Source: Actinomycetes bacterium (lineage in GTDB: Bacteria; Actinomycetota; Acidimicrobiia; Acidimicrobiales; JAAEMS01). Taken from it: a stretch of 35,242 bases of DNA. The stretch lies in the NCBI GenBank assembly GCA_024225275.1, contig JAAEMS010000314.1, positions 1-35,242 on the forward strand, given 5' to 3'. The position numbers and the translations under genes were made by a program. This document shows, piece by piece, positions 1 to 8,673 of this stretch. The notes below the pieces were generated by a model that saw only the letters and a program-made list of their open reading frames with translations, had not been told where the DNA came from and searched no databases. Every line of letters begins with the position of its first letter. Positions within the stretch are counted from its first letter, which is position 1.

Positions 1-423
1 ACCTGGGACCTCCTTCAGCCCCTGGCGACTGCTGGCTTCGGAGGTGTTGTCCGCAGCGTTGCCCCCGTAGAAGTGCCCGAAACCGGAGCCATCGAGGTGG
101 CGGCGGCCAAGGCCTTTCTCGTGCGTATCGACGGTGAGATCATCGCTCTTTCGGAGAAGTGCACCCATCTCGGTTGTCGGGTGCCCTACTGCGAATCGTC
201 GAACCGCTTCGAGTGCCCGTGCCATGGCTCGGTGTACAACCGGGCCGGTGAGCTGGAGACTGGGCCCTCGCCCCGTGGTCTCGACCGTCATCCGGTCGAG
301 ATCGGCGAAGACGGCCTTCTCTACATCGATACCGGAACCAAGGAGGACGGGGCCTCTCCGGGCACGATAACCATCGACGAGCCCAGCCCGGGCCCGTCGT
401 GTGCGAGTGAAGGGGGCCATTGA
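1..423 (+). CDS. Rieske [2Fe-2S] protein, 5' truncated by window edge
   Basis: The reading frame is open from base 1 and ends with TGA at 421-423, so only the C-terminal ~140 residues are present. Both Rieske cluster boxes are visible: CTHLGC, and 15 residues later CPCHGS, supplying two Cys and two His ligands plus the extra Cys pair usual for high-potential bc-type Rieske proteins. A GTG at 73 is in frame but lies inside the fold, because coding-like sequence continues upstream. The stop overlaps the ATG of the following cytochrome c (TGATG), so the two are translationally coupled. Known family role: electron transfer from quinol via a cytochrome b partner to a c-type cytochrome. Inference: the missing upstream gene is probably cytochrome b, making a dedicated bc-like module for the nitrate cluster. 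A Rieske ferredoxin of another enzyme is less likely given the cytochrome c neighbour. Confidence 0.88.
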   Translation, partial: TWDLLQPLATAGFGGVVRSVAPVEVPETGAIEVAAAKAFLVRIDGEIIALSEKCTHLGCRVPYCESSNRFECPCHGSVYNRAGELETGPSPRGLDRHPVEIGEDGLLYIDTGTKEDGASPGTITIDEPSPGPSCASEGGH

Positions 424-872
424 TGCCCTACGGCTACACCACCGACCCCGAGCTCGACCGCTCGACCAACCGCGTGATGGCGGTAGGTGTGCTACTCCTC
501 GTGGCCATGGCGGCCGCCTTCCCGCTCTACCTCACCTACGAGCCTTCTTCTCGTGAAGCGGCCCGTGAGGCCCAGCTCGCCTCACTGGCCGAGGAGGGGG
601 ACTCCATCTGGGAGTTCAATTGCGCCTCGTGTCACGGCGACTCGGGAGAGGGCGATACGGCGCCAGCGTTGAACGCCGAGCAGTTCCTCCTGTCGGCCGG
701 CGACGACCAGATCGCACTGCTCGTGTCAGTGGGCGTGCCGGGCACCCAGATGAACGCCTACTCACAGGACTTCGCCGGCCCCCTGACCTCTGAGCAGATC
801 AAGGCCGTGGTGACCTTCATGCGTTCATGGGAGGAGGATGCGCCCGACTTCCCCAACTGGCGGAACCCATGA
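423..872 (+). CDS. Membrane-anchored monoheme cytochrome c
   Basis: A 149-residue protein starting at the ATG that overlaps the Rieske stop. One hydrophobic segment (residues ~18-36) is an uncleaved N-terminal anchor. The heme motif CASCH lies at residues 67-71, followed by a short class I cytochrome c domain. The sequence GVPGTQMNAY near residue 105 offers the probable axial Met ligand. The topology places the heme outside the cytoplasmic membrane. It sits between a Rieske protein and the nitrate transporter genes, so it probably carries electrons between a bc-type complex and another carrier, perhaps the diheme cytochrome encoded further downstream. The partner assignment is inference; the heme motif and anchor are seen directly. 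A 92-nt gap separates it from the next gene and could hold a promoter. Confidence 0.87.
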   Translation: MPYGYTTDPELDRSTNRVMAVGVLLLVAMAAAFPLYLTYEPSSREAAREAQLASLAEEGDSIWEFNCASCHGDSGEGDTAPALNAEQFLLSAGDDQIALLVSVGVPGTQMNAYSQDFAGPLTSEQIKAVVTFMRSWEEDAPDFPNWRNP

Positions 873-964
873 TCGGCCACGGGACCTAGGACCCTTCAGC
901 ACCTTTCGACTTGGGCAGATACTGCGCCTATCGCCAAGTTGCTAACTCCATAAGTAGAGAACTT

Positions 965-2581
965 GTGACCAACACCGACAATCCTGCAGACCAGCCCCCC
1001 CAACTCCTGGATTTCAACCAGGAGCGAATTCGCGTCCTCCACTTCACGTGGATTGCGTTCTTCATGACCTTCTACGTCTGGTTCAACCTGGCCCCTCTGG
1101 CCACGACCATGCGAAACGATCTCGACTGGCTCACCAAGGAGCACGTCAAGATCCTCCTTATCTGCAACGTCGCCCTGACCATTCCGGCCCGAATCGTGGT
1201 CGGTGCCCTGATCGATCGTCTCGGCTCACGGATTGTGTTCACCGGGCTGATGATCACCATGTCCATTCCGGCCATCTGGTTCGCCTTCGCCGATAGCTTC
1301 ACCCAGCAGATGATCTCCAGGCTGCTCCTGGGCGGGGTCGGCGCCGGTTTCGTGGTCGGAATCAAGATGGTCGCCCAGTGGTTCCCACCCAAGTATGTGG
1401 GTCGGGCCGAGGGCTTCTACGCCGGCTGGGGCAACTTCGGATCCGCGTTCGCTGCCATGACGCTGCCCTGGTTCTCCCTCACCGTTCTGGGTCGCTGGTT
1501 CGACCTGGGCGATGGGGCCTGGCGTTGGGGCATGGCCGTCAATGGTCTGGTACTCGGGATCTATGGCGTCATGTACTACTTCCTGGTGCGCGACGTGCCC
1601 GACGGGCGCGAATTGGTTCGGACCAAGAAGGCCGAGCCGATGATGTGCTCGTCCTACAAGGATCTGGTCCAGTACCTGCTCTGGTCGATTCCCCTCGTGG
1701 GGGCACTCGGAGTGTTGGCCTGGCGGGTCAGCAATGTGAGGGTCGACGGCGATTTCATCATCAGCGACACAACCCTCTATCTGATCTACGCCGGGCTCCT
1801 GGTCGTGTACCTCGGGCATGTGGGCAAGACGCTCCACGTGAACCTCCCGTACCTGAAGGCCGGTGTACCCGACGAGGAGAAGTACCACTTCGGCAGCGTG
1901 GCCGCCCTGAACAGCACCTACTTCGCCAACTTCGGGGCCGAGCTGGCCGTGGTGTCGATGCTGCCGGCCTTCTTCGAGAACACCTTCGAACCCCTCCGCA
2001 ACGGCAGCGGCGGACCCCTGGTCACCGCCACCATCGCCGGCCTGGTGGCCTCGTCGTTCGCCTTCGTGAACCTGGTGGCCCGTCCCCTCGGGGGCTACCT
2101 CTCCGACTACCTGCCCAGTCGCAAGCGCACGATGCTCGTCTACATCCTGGGCATCGTCGTCGGGTTCTTCCTCATGGCATTCATCGCCAAGTGGACCACC
2201 GGGGTCGATGACGATGGGCTGAAGAACATCGTGCCGATGTTCGGTGGCCTGACCTGGCTGGTCATAGCGGTGGCCATCACCATCTTTGCCTCGGTCTTCG
2301 TGCAGGGCGCCGAGGGTGCCACCTTCGCCATCATCCCGATGGTGAACCGGCGCATGACCGGACAGATTGCCGGCATGGCCGGCGCCTACGGCAACGTCGG
2401 CGCCGTGATCTACCTGGTGATCTTCTCCCTGGTAGATGCCCGCACCTTCTTCTTCATTCTCTCCGCTGGCGCTGCAGTCAGCTTCGCCATCACCTTCCTC
2501 ATGCTCGAGGAACCCAAGGACGCGTTCTCCGAGACCTTCCACGACGAGGTCCCAACCCCGAACAGGACTACCCATGGCTGA
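965..2581 (+). CDS. NarK1-type nitrate/nitrite transporter (MFS, NNP family)
   Basis: A 538-residue polytopic MFS protein of the nitrate-nitrite porter family. Family marks are GVGAGFVVGIKMVAQWFPP followed by GWGNFGSAFA (the Gly-rich nitrate signature) and two membrane arginines in IPARIVVGALIDR and VARPLGGYLSD, matching the substrate-binding arginines of TM2 and TM8 in NarK/NrtA structures. I chose GTG 965 because the upstream TTG at 911 would add a non-family extension and 953-960 (AGTAGAGA) can act as a ribosome site. The mid-protein insertion of ~60 residues after TM6 makes it longer than E. coli NarK. The gene overlaps the next transporter gene by 8 nt. In known NarK1/NarK2 pairs the NarK1 type is a proton-nitrate symporter that starts respiration; that function is inferred. 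Confidence 0.85.
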   Translation: MTNTDNPADQPPQLLDFNQERIRVLHFTWIAFFMTFYVWFNLAPLATTMRNDLDWLTKEHVKILLICNVALTIPARIVVGALIDRLGSRIVFTGLMITMSIPAIWFAFADSFTQQMISRLLLGGVGAGFVVGIKMVAQWFPPKYVGRAEGFYAGWGNFGSAFAAMTLPWFSLTVLGRWFDLGDGAWRWGMAVNGLVLGIYGVMYYFLVRDVPDGRELVRTKKAEPMMCSSYKDLVQYLLWSIPLVGALGVLAWRVSNVRVDGDFIISDTTLYLIYAGLLVVYLGHVGKTLHVNLPYLKAGVPDEEKYHFGSVAALNSTYFANFGAELAVVSMLPAFFENTFEPLRNGSGGPLVTATIAGLVASSFAFVNLVARPLGGYLSDYLPSRKRTMLVYILGIVVGFFLMAFIAKWTTGVDDDGLKNIVPMFGGLTWLVIAVAITIFASVFVQGAEGATFAIIPMVNRRMTGQIAGMAGAYGNVGAVIYLVIFSLVDARTFFFILSAGAAVSFAITFLMLEEPKDAFSETFHDEVPTPNRTTHG

Positions 2582-4178
2582 CATAACTGAGTGGGACGTA
2601 GAAGACGAAGAGTTCTGGGAGAGTGAGGGCAAGAAGATCGCCAACCGCAATCTCTGGATCTCGATCCCGAGCCTGCTGTGCGGCTTCGCGGTTTGGCTCT
2701 ACTGGAGCATCATCACCGTCCAGATGCTCAACCTGGGGTTCCCCTTCGAACAGTCCGAGCTCTTCACCATCACGGCCATCGCCGGGCTGACCGGAGCCAG
2801 TCTCCGGATTCCCAGCAGCTTCTTCATACGCATCGCCGGCGGGCGCAACACCATCTTCTTCACGACGGCGTTACTCATGATCCCGGCGGCTGGTGCCGGT
2901 TTCGCCCTCCTCTCCCAGGACACCCCCCTCTGGGTGTTCCAACTCCTGGCCTTCCTGTCCGGTCTGGGCGGCGGCAACTTCGCGTCGTCGATGTCCAACA
3001 TCAGCTTCTTCTTCCCCCGCCGAATGCAGGGTCTGAGCCTGGGACTCAACGCCGGTCTCGGCAATGCCGGTGTCACCACCATGCAGCTCCTGATCCCGCT
3101 GGTCATGACCACCGCCGTCTTCGGGGGCGGCTCGATGGTGTTGGAGAAGACATCCGGCACCCTGATCGGCAAAATCCAGGTCGGAACCGAAACCTGGATC
3201 CACAACGCCGGGTTCGTGTGGTTGGTGCTCCTGATCCCGCTCTCCTTCCTGGCCTGGACCCGGATGAACAACATCCGGGCCGAGCACGTCTCCCCCAATA
3301 TCGGCAGCCCCTTGTCGTCGTTCGCCAAGATCTCCGGGATGCTGCTGGTGGCCTTCGCCACCTCGGCAGTGGGCCTGTTCGTCATCCTGCCCGACCCCAC
3401 CGGCCTGGGCGCCCCCTCATGGGCCAAGTACCCGGTGATCGCCGCGGTGATCTGGGGCACGGTCATGCTGCTCAAGCAGATCCCGGGTGAGATCAAGCCC
3501 AACCTCGAACGCCAGTTCCGGGTCTTCAAGAACACCCATACCTGGGTGATGAGCGTCATCTACACCATGACGTTCGGCAGCTTCATCGGCTACTCGGCCG
3601 GTTTCGCCCTGGCCATCAAGGTGGTGTTCGGGTTCAAGCACATCCAGCTCGACGGGGCGTGGACCCACGACACCGTCAACCCCGACGGACCGTCGGCTCT
3701 CACGTTTGCCTGGATGGGCCCGTTCATCGGGGCTTTCATCCGCCCAATCGGCGGTTGGATCGCCGATCGGGTCGGTGGCGCCCGGGTCACCCACTATGTC
3801 TCCATCGTCATGACGGCCAGCGCCCTGGGCGTTGCCTACTACCTGCGCGAGGCCTACAAGTCCGAGACCCCCGAAGACTTCTTCGTCCCCTTCTTCCTGC
3901 TCTTCCTGCTCCTGTTCGCGGCGTCGGGCATCGGCAACGGTTCGACCTTCCGGACCATCGCCATCGTGTTCGACAAGGAACAGGCCGGCCCGGTGCTGGG
4001 CTGGACGTCGGCGGTTGCCGCCTACGGAGCCTTCGTGGTTCCCCAGGAGTTCGGTGAGCAGATCAAGGGTGGTACTCCCGAGGTGGCCTTGTTCGGGTTC
4101 GCCCTCTTCTACATCGTCTGCCTGGGTCTCAATTGGTGGTACTACCTGGGCCCGAAAGCGGAGTTCAAGAACCCATGA
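2574..4178 (+). CDS. narK: NarK (NarK2-type) nitrate/nitrite transporter
   Basis: A 534-residue MFS protein, second of two adjacent nitrate porters. It matches the E. coli NarK group closely: GLGGGNFASSMSNISFFFP followed by GLNAGLGNAGVTTMQ, the two nitrate signature stretches, and membrane arginines in GASLRIPSSF and AFIRPIGGWIADRVGG. The start is ATG 2574, inside the last codons of the preceding gene; the longer frame upstream is only a shadow of that gene. The stop overlaps the next ATG (ATGA at 4175). Known role of this subgroup: nitrate/nitrite exchange, removing toxic nitrite while importing substrate for a cytoplasm-facing NarG. A ~50-residue loop between the halves is longer than in E. 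coli. The pairing of NarK1 and NarK2 types is common in denitrifiers, often as a single fused protein. Confidence 0.88.
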   Translation: MADITEWDVEDEEFWESEGKKIANRNLWISIPSLLCGFAVWLYWSIITVQMLNLGFPFEQSELFTITAIAGLTGASLRIPSSFFIRIAGGRNTIFFTTALLMIPAAGAGFALLSQDTPLWVFQLLAFLSGLGGGNFASSMSNISFFFPRRMQGLSLGLNAGLGNAGVTTMQLLIPLVMTTAVFGGGSMVLEKTSGTLIGKIQVGTETWIHNAGFVWLVLLIPLSFLAWTRMNNIRAEHVSPNIGSPLSSFAKISGMLLVAFATSAVGLFVILPDPTGLGAPSWAKYPVIAAVIWGTVMLLKQIPGEIKPNLERQFRVFKNTHTWVMSVIYTMTFGSFIGYSAGFALAIKVVFGFKHIQLDGAWTHDTVNPDGPSALTFAWMGPFIGAFIRPIGGWIADRVGGARVTHYVSIVMTASALGVAYYLREAYKSETPEDFFVPFFLLFLLLFAASGIGNGSTFRTIAIVFDKEQAGPVLGWTSAVAAYGAFVVPQEFGEQIKGGTPEVALFGFALFYIVCLGLNWWYYLGPKAEFKNP

Positions 4179-5044
4179 TCTCTCGGTCCCGACTCTGGTC
4201 CGGTGCCAGCACCTTCGCAGTCCTCTTGGTGGCCTTGGCCGGTGCCACGTTCCTCGGGGGAACGTCGGCGGCGGCCGACGAGGTCGGCCTGCAGTTCGCC
4301 CAGGGCGATCTGGCCGAGGGAGCCGAGGTCTTCGCCGACCGCTGCGCCCGTTGCCACGAGCCCGATGGGAGCGGCCTGGTGGGCGAGGTTCCCCCCCTGT
4401 TGAACAACCCGAACGCCGCCGATGCCGAGTACGTCGAGTCCACCATACGTGATGGTCTCGAGGGGCCGATCGAGGTGTTGGGGGTCGCCTACGACGACGC
4501 CATGCGAGCGCTCGAGAGCAAGATGTCCGACGACGAGATCACTGCGGTGGTTGCCTACGTCGGCTCGTTGGCCGTTAGGGCCGAGACAATCGCGGATGCC
4601 CCTCCCGTGGAGGTCGAGCCGGGCAGCGTCGGCGAGGGCCACGCCTTGTTCACCGGCTCCAGCCGGCTCAGCAACGGGGGTGGTGCCTGTGTGGCATGCC
4701 ACACGGCCGGCAAGGTCGGCAACCTCGGGGGTCGGAGCCTGGGCCCCGATCTCACGGGCACGGCGGCCGAGTACGGCAGCGAGGCTGCACTCGCGTCGTG
4801 GTTGGCCGACCCCAAGTCGGCCATCATGCAGCCGATCTTCGTCGACCGCCCACTGACCGAGAACGAGATCGCCGATCTCACGGTCTTTCTCACTGATGCC
4901 CCGAACCAGTCGGAACCCTCCGATCCTGGTGACGGTCTGATCCTGGCCGGAGTCGCCGGCTTTCTCATTCTCATCGGCGGCATGACCGTCGCCTGGCGCG
5001 GAATGCGCCAGACCTACGCAGACCGGCTGAGGAGCAAGCGATGA
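4175..5044 (+). CDS. Membrane-anchored diheme cytochrome c beside narG
   Basis: A 289-residue exported protein with an N-terminal signal-like segment (residues ~10-33, then AAAD), two heme motifs (CARCH at 57-61, CVACH at 172-176), and a C-terminal membrane helix at about 258-278 followed by a basic tail. The halves are two cytochrome c domains joined by a linker with SMSDDEITAVVAYV-type helices; possible Met ligands are in ALESKM and SAIMQP. The ATG overlaps the narK stop, and the gene's own stop overlaps narG's ATG. A diheme cytochrome c directly ahead of narG recalls NarC of the Thermus nar operon, which attaches to NarGHI and carries electrons, and the cytochrome c gene ahead of nxrA in Nitrobacter-type clusters. 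Which direction electrons flow here cannot be read from sequence. Confidence 0.88.
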   Translation: MISRSRLWSGASTFAVLLVALAGATFLGGTSAAADEVGLQFAQGDLAEGAEVFADRCARCHEPDGSGLVGEVPPLLNNPNAADAEYVESTIRDGLEGPIEVLGVAYDDAMRALESKMSDDEITAVVAYVGSLAVRAETIADAPPVEVEPGSVGEGHALFTGSSRLSNGGGACVACHTAGKVGNLGGRSLGPDLTGTAAEYGSEAALASWLADPKSAIMQPIFVDRPLTENEIADLTVFLTDAPNQSEPSDPGDGLILAGVAGFLILIGGMTVAWRGMRQTYADRLRSKR

Positions 5045-8000
5045 CCGGCCAATGGATACAGGAGACCGTCGGTCCCGCCGAGCGGAAGTGGGAGGAGTTC
5101 TACCGGAACCGGTTCCAGCACGACAAGCGGGTCCGAACCACCCACGGGGTGAACTGCACCGGCAGCTGTTCGTGGGAGGTGTTCGTCAAGGACGGCATCG
5201 TCACCTGGGAGCTCCAGGCCACCGACTACCCCGAGCTGGAGGAGGGCCTGCCCCCCTACGAACCCCGGGGTTGCCAGCGGGGCATCTCGTACTCGTGGTA
5301 CCTGTACTCGCCGATCCGGGTGAAGTACCCCTACGTGCGGGGCGTACTCATCGACATGTACCGCCAAGCCAAGCGCGAGGCCCTGGGCGACCCGGTGAAC
5401 GCATGGGCCGCCATCCAGGAGAACCCCGAATGGCGCCGCAAGTATCAGGAAGCCCGGGGTAAGGGCGGGTTCCGGCGCATCGGCTGGGACGAGGCCCTCG
5501 AGCTTGCCGCCGCCTCCACCATCCACACGGTGAAGGAGCACGGTCCCGACCGGGTCGCCGGGTTCTCGCCCATCCCGGCCATGTCGCAGATCAGCTACGC
5601 CGCCGGGAGCCGCTTCATGTCGCTCATCGGTGGCGCGGTGATGAGCTTCTACGACTGGTACTGCGACCTCCCCCCCGCTTCCCCGGAGATCTGGGGAGAA
5701 CAGACCGACGTGCACGAGTCGGCCGACTGGTACAACGCCCGCTTCGTGGCGGTCATGGGCGCCAACCTCAACATGACCCGCACCCCCGACACCCACTTCA
5801 TCTCCGAGGTGCGTCATGCCGGGGCCAAGCTCGCGGTGTTCAGCCCTGACTTCTCCCAGGTGGCCAAGTACGCAGACTGGTGGGTGCCCACCAACCCCGG
5901 CCAGGACACCGCCTTCTGGTTGGCGGTGAACCATGTGCTGCTCACCGAGTTCTACGACCAGAAGAAGGTCGACTACTTCGAGGGCTACGCCCGCCAGTAC
6001 ACCGACCTCCCCTTCCTGGTGCAGGTCGAAGACGGCAAGGCCGGCAAGTGCATGAGGGCCGGCAGCCTCGACGCCTACGCCGAAGTCGAGAATCCCGACT
6101 GGAAGCTGCTCATGTGGGACGAGGGCGCCGACGCCCCCCGCATGCCCAACGGCAGCATCGGCGACCGCTGGGCCGAAGAGGACAAGGGTCACTGGAACCT
6201 CGAGCTCAAGGACCGGGTAACAGGTGAGGACATCAATCCCCGCCTGTCGTTCATCGACCATCACGACGATGTGGCCGAGATCCAGCTCGAGTTCTTCGGC
6301 AACGACGGCATGGCTACGCGGTCGGTGCCGGTGCGCACCGTCCAGACCACCGACGGTCCGGTCACGGTCACCACTGTGTTCGACCTGCTCAACGCCCGCT
6401 TCGGTGTGAACCGGGGCCTCAAGGGCTACGACGCCGCCAGCTACGACGACGATGATGTGCCCTACACCCCGGCCTGGCAGGAGCAGTACACCGGAGTCCA
6501 TCGCGACACGGTCGTGAAGTTCGCCCGCGAGTGGGGCCGCAACGGTGAGCTCACCAAGGGCAAGAACCTCATCATCATCGGAGCCGGTGCCAACCACTGG
6601 TACCACAACAACCTGCTCTACCGATCGGGGATCGTGGCCCTGATGCTCACCGGCTCGGTGGGGGTCAACGGCGGCGGCCTGGGCCACTATGTGGGCCAGG
6701 AGAAGCTGGTCAACGCCGCTTCGTGGGGCTCGATCGCTTTCGGTCTCGACTGGGGCGTGGCCCCCCGCCACCAGAACACCCCGTCGTTCCACTATGTGCA
6801 CTCTGACCAGTGGCGCTACGAGCGGGGCTACCGCGACTACGACTCGCTGCCCGAGGAACACCCCCAGAACCACGATCACACCATCGACCATCAGGCCCGG
6901 GCCGTGCGTCAGGGCTGGCTGCCCTTCTTCCCCCAGTTCAACGAGAGCCCCATCGAGGTGGTGAGAGCGGCCCGAAAGGAGGGAGCCGACACCGACGAGG
7001 CGATCACCGAGCACATCAAGAACCGGCTGACCTCGGGTGACCTCGAGTTCGCTATCGACGACCCCGATGCCCCCACCTCGTGGCCCCGCACCTGGTTCAT
7101 CTGGCGGGGCAACGCCATCGGCACCTCAGCCAAGGGTCACGAGTTCTTCATGAAGCACTACCTGGGGACGCACTCGTCGGCCATCGCCACCGAGCCCGAC
7201 GACCATGGGGTGGCCGAGGTCACGGTTCGCCCCGATGCCCCGATCGGCAAGATGGATCTGGTCGTCGACCTCAACTTCCGCATGGATACGTCGGCCCTCT
7301 ACTCCGACCTCGTCCTGCCGGCGGCCACTTGGTACGAGAAGGACGACCTCAACACCACCGACATGCACTCCTTCATCAACCCGATGCAGGCCGCGGTGCC
7401 GCCGGCGTGGGAGTCCAAGTCGGACTGGCAGATCTTCACCACCCTGGCCAAGAAGGTCTCGGAGATGGCCGGTGGTCATCTCCCGGCCGGGGCCGAAGAC
7501 GTCATCATGCAGCCCCTGGTCCACGACAGCCCGGACGAGATTGCCCAGGCCCAGATGGGTGACTGGCGCACCGGTGAGGTCGAGGCCATCCCCGGCAAGA
7601 CCATGCCCCGCTTCAAGGTGGTCAAGCGCGACTACGCCCACCTGTACGAGCAGATGACCTCACTGGGCCTCGGGGTCCGAAACAACGGGGTCGCGGCCCA
7701 CGGCCTGCGGATGCAGGTCGACGACTTCTACGACGAGCTGGCCCGCAAGCAGCCCGACCGTCGCAGCGGCACTGACGGTGCCCCCCGCCGCCCCTCCCTC
7801 GAACGTGACCGAGAGGTGTGCGAGGCCATCCTCGCCCTCGACCCGGCGTCGAACGGCGAGATTGCCCACCGGGCCTTCGAAGCCGAGGAGGCCAAGACCG
7901 GCCAGAGCCTCACCCACCTCGGGGCGGGCCAGCGCGACACCCGGATCGACTTCGCCGATCTCATCTCCCAGCCCCGCCGCATCCTGACCACCCCCACGTG

Positions 8001-8664
8001 GAGTGGCCTGGTGGGCAAGGGCCGGCCGTACAGCCCTTACACCCTGAACGTCGAGCACCTGGTGCCGTGGCGAACCCTCACCGGTCGTCAGCACTTCTAC
8101 CTCGACCACGACCAGTACATCGCCTGGGGCGAACACCTCCCGGTCTACAAGCCGCGACCTGATCACGTGATGTTGTCCGAGACCGAGGAGTCCATGGCCG
8201 AGGGTCAGGACGGCCGGCTCTTCAACTACATAACACCCCACGGCAAGTGGTCGATCCACTCGACCTACGGCGACAACGAACGGATGATGACGCTGTCCCG
8301 CGGCGGCTATCCGATCTGGCTCAACGTCAAGGACGCCGCCGACCTCGGCATCGCCGACAATGATTGGGTTGAGATCTACAACGACAATGGGGTCTTCGTG
8401 CAGCGATGCACCACCTCGTCGCGGATCCCCCGAGGAACGGTGTTCGTCTATCACGCCACCGAACGAACGGTCGGTATCCCGATCAGCCCTCGCCGCAAGG
8501 TGAGGGCGGGAATGAACAACTCGCTCACCCGGGCCCGGCTCAAGCCGGTTCTCATGAGCGGCGGATACGGCCAGTTCACCTACGCCTTCAACTACTGGGG
8601 CCCCACCGGGGTCAACCGCGACACCTTCGTTTACGTCCGCCGCATCGACACCCCCGACTACTAG
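5041..8664 (+). CDS. narG: Respiratory nitrate reductase alpha subunit NarG
   Basis: A 1207-residue molybdopterin oxidoreductase, slightly shorter than E. coli NarG (1247) and co-linear with it end to end by inspection. The FS0 cluster ligands are present as H35, C39, C43 and C78 (THGVNCTGSCSW and RGCQRG). The Mo-ligand Asp is in the YDWYCDLPPASP stretch (about residue 209; E. coli Asp222). Further landmarks are VAGFSPIPAMS, GAGANHWYHNN, LPAATWYEKDDLNTTDMH and GGYGQFTYAFNYWG. There is no twin-arginine signal, so this is the cytoplasm-facing nNar type, reducing nitrate to nitrite with electrons from NarH. The stop is followed by a clear ribosome site (TAGGAG) for narH. Nitrobacter-type nitrite oxidoreductase alpha subunits belong to the same family, so reverse function cannot be excluded without phylogeny. 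Confidence 0.97.
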   Translation: MTGQWIQETVGPAERKWEEFYRNRFQHDKRVRTTHGVNCTGSCSWEVFVKDGIVTWELQATDYPELEEGLPPYEPRGCQRGISYSWYLYSPIRVKYPYVRGVLIDMYRQAKREALGDPVNAWAAIQENPEWRRKYQEARGKGGFRRIGWDEALELAAASTIHTVKEHGPDRVAGFSPIPAMSQISYAAGSRFMSLIGGAVMSFYDWYCDLPPASPEIWGEQTDVHESADWYNARFVAVMGANLNMTRTPDTHFISEVRHAGAKLAVFSPDFSQVAKYADWWVPTNPGQDTAFWLAVNHVLLTEFYDQKKVDYFEGYARQYTDLPFLVQVEDGKAGKCMRAGSLDAYAEVENPDWKLLMWDEGADAPRMPNGSIGDRWAEEDKGHWNLELKDRVTGEDINPRLSFIDHHDDVAEIQLEFFGNDGMATRSVPVRTVQTTDGPVTVTTVFDLLNARFGVNRGLKGYDAASYDDDDVPYTPAWQEQYTGVHRDTVVKFAREWGRNGELTKGKNLIIIGAGANHWYHNNLLYRSGIVALMLTGSVGVNGGGLGHYVGQEKLVNAASWGSIAFGLDWGVAPRHQNTPSFHYVHSDQWRYERGYRDYDSLPEEHPQNHDHTIDHQARAVRQGWLPFFPQFNESPIEVVRAARKEGADTDEAITEHIKNRLTSGDLEFAIDDPDAPTSWPRTWFIWRGNAIGTSAKGHEFFMKHYLGTHSSAIATEPDDHGVAEVTVRPDAPIGKMDLVVDLNFRMDTSALYSDLVLPAATWYEKDDLNTTDMHSFINPMQAAVPPAWESKSDWQIFTTLAKKVSEMAGGHLPAGAEDVIMQPLVHDSPDEIAQAQMGDWRTGEVEAIPGKTMPRFKVVKRDYAHLYEQMTSLGLGVRNNGVAAHGLRMQVDDFYDELARKQPDRRSGTDGAPRRPSLERDREVCEAILALDPASNGEIAHRAFEAEEAKTGQSLTHLGAGQRDTRIDFADLISQPRRILTTPTWSGLVGKGRPYSPYTLNVEHLVPWRTLTGRQHFYLDHDQYIAWGEHLPVYKPRPDHVMLSETEESMAEGQDGRLFNYITPHGKWSIHSTYGDNERMMTLSRGGYPIWLNVKDAADLGIADNDWVEIYNDNGVFVQRCTTSSRIPRGTVFVYHATERTVGIPISPRRKVRAGMNNSLTRARLKPVLMSGGYGQFTYAFNYWGPTGVNRDTFVYVRRIDTPDY

Positions 8665-8673
8665 GAGCGCGCC

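Noticed and set aside
910..938. CTTGG...CCAAG inverted repeat upstream of narK1, considered as an FNR/Crp site
   Set aside because: Arms are only 5 bp with a 19-nt spacer, and it does not fit the TTGAT-N4-ATCAA or Crp pattern.
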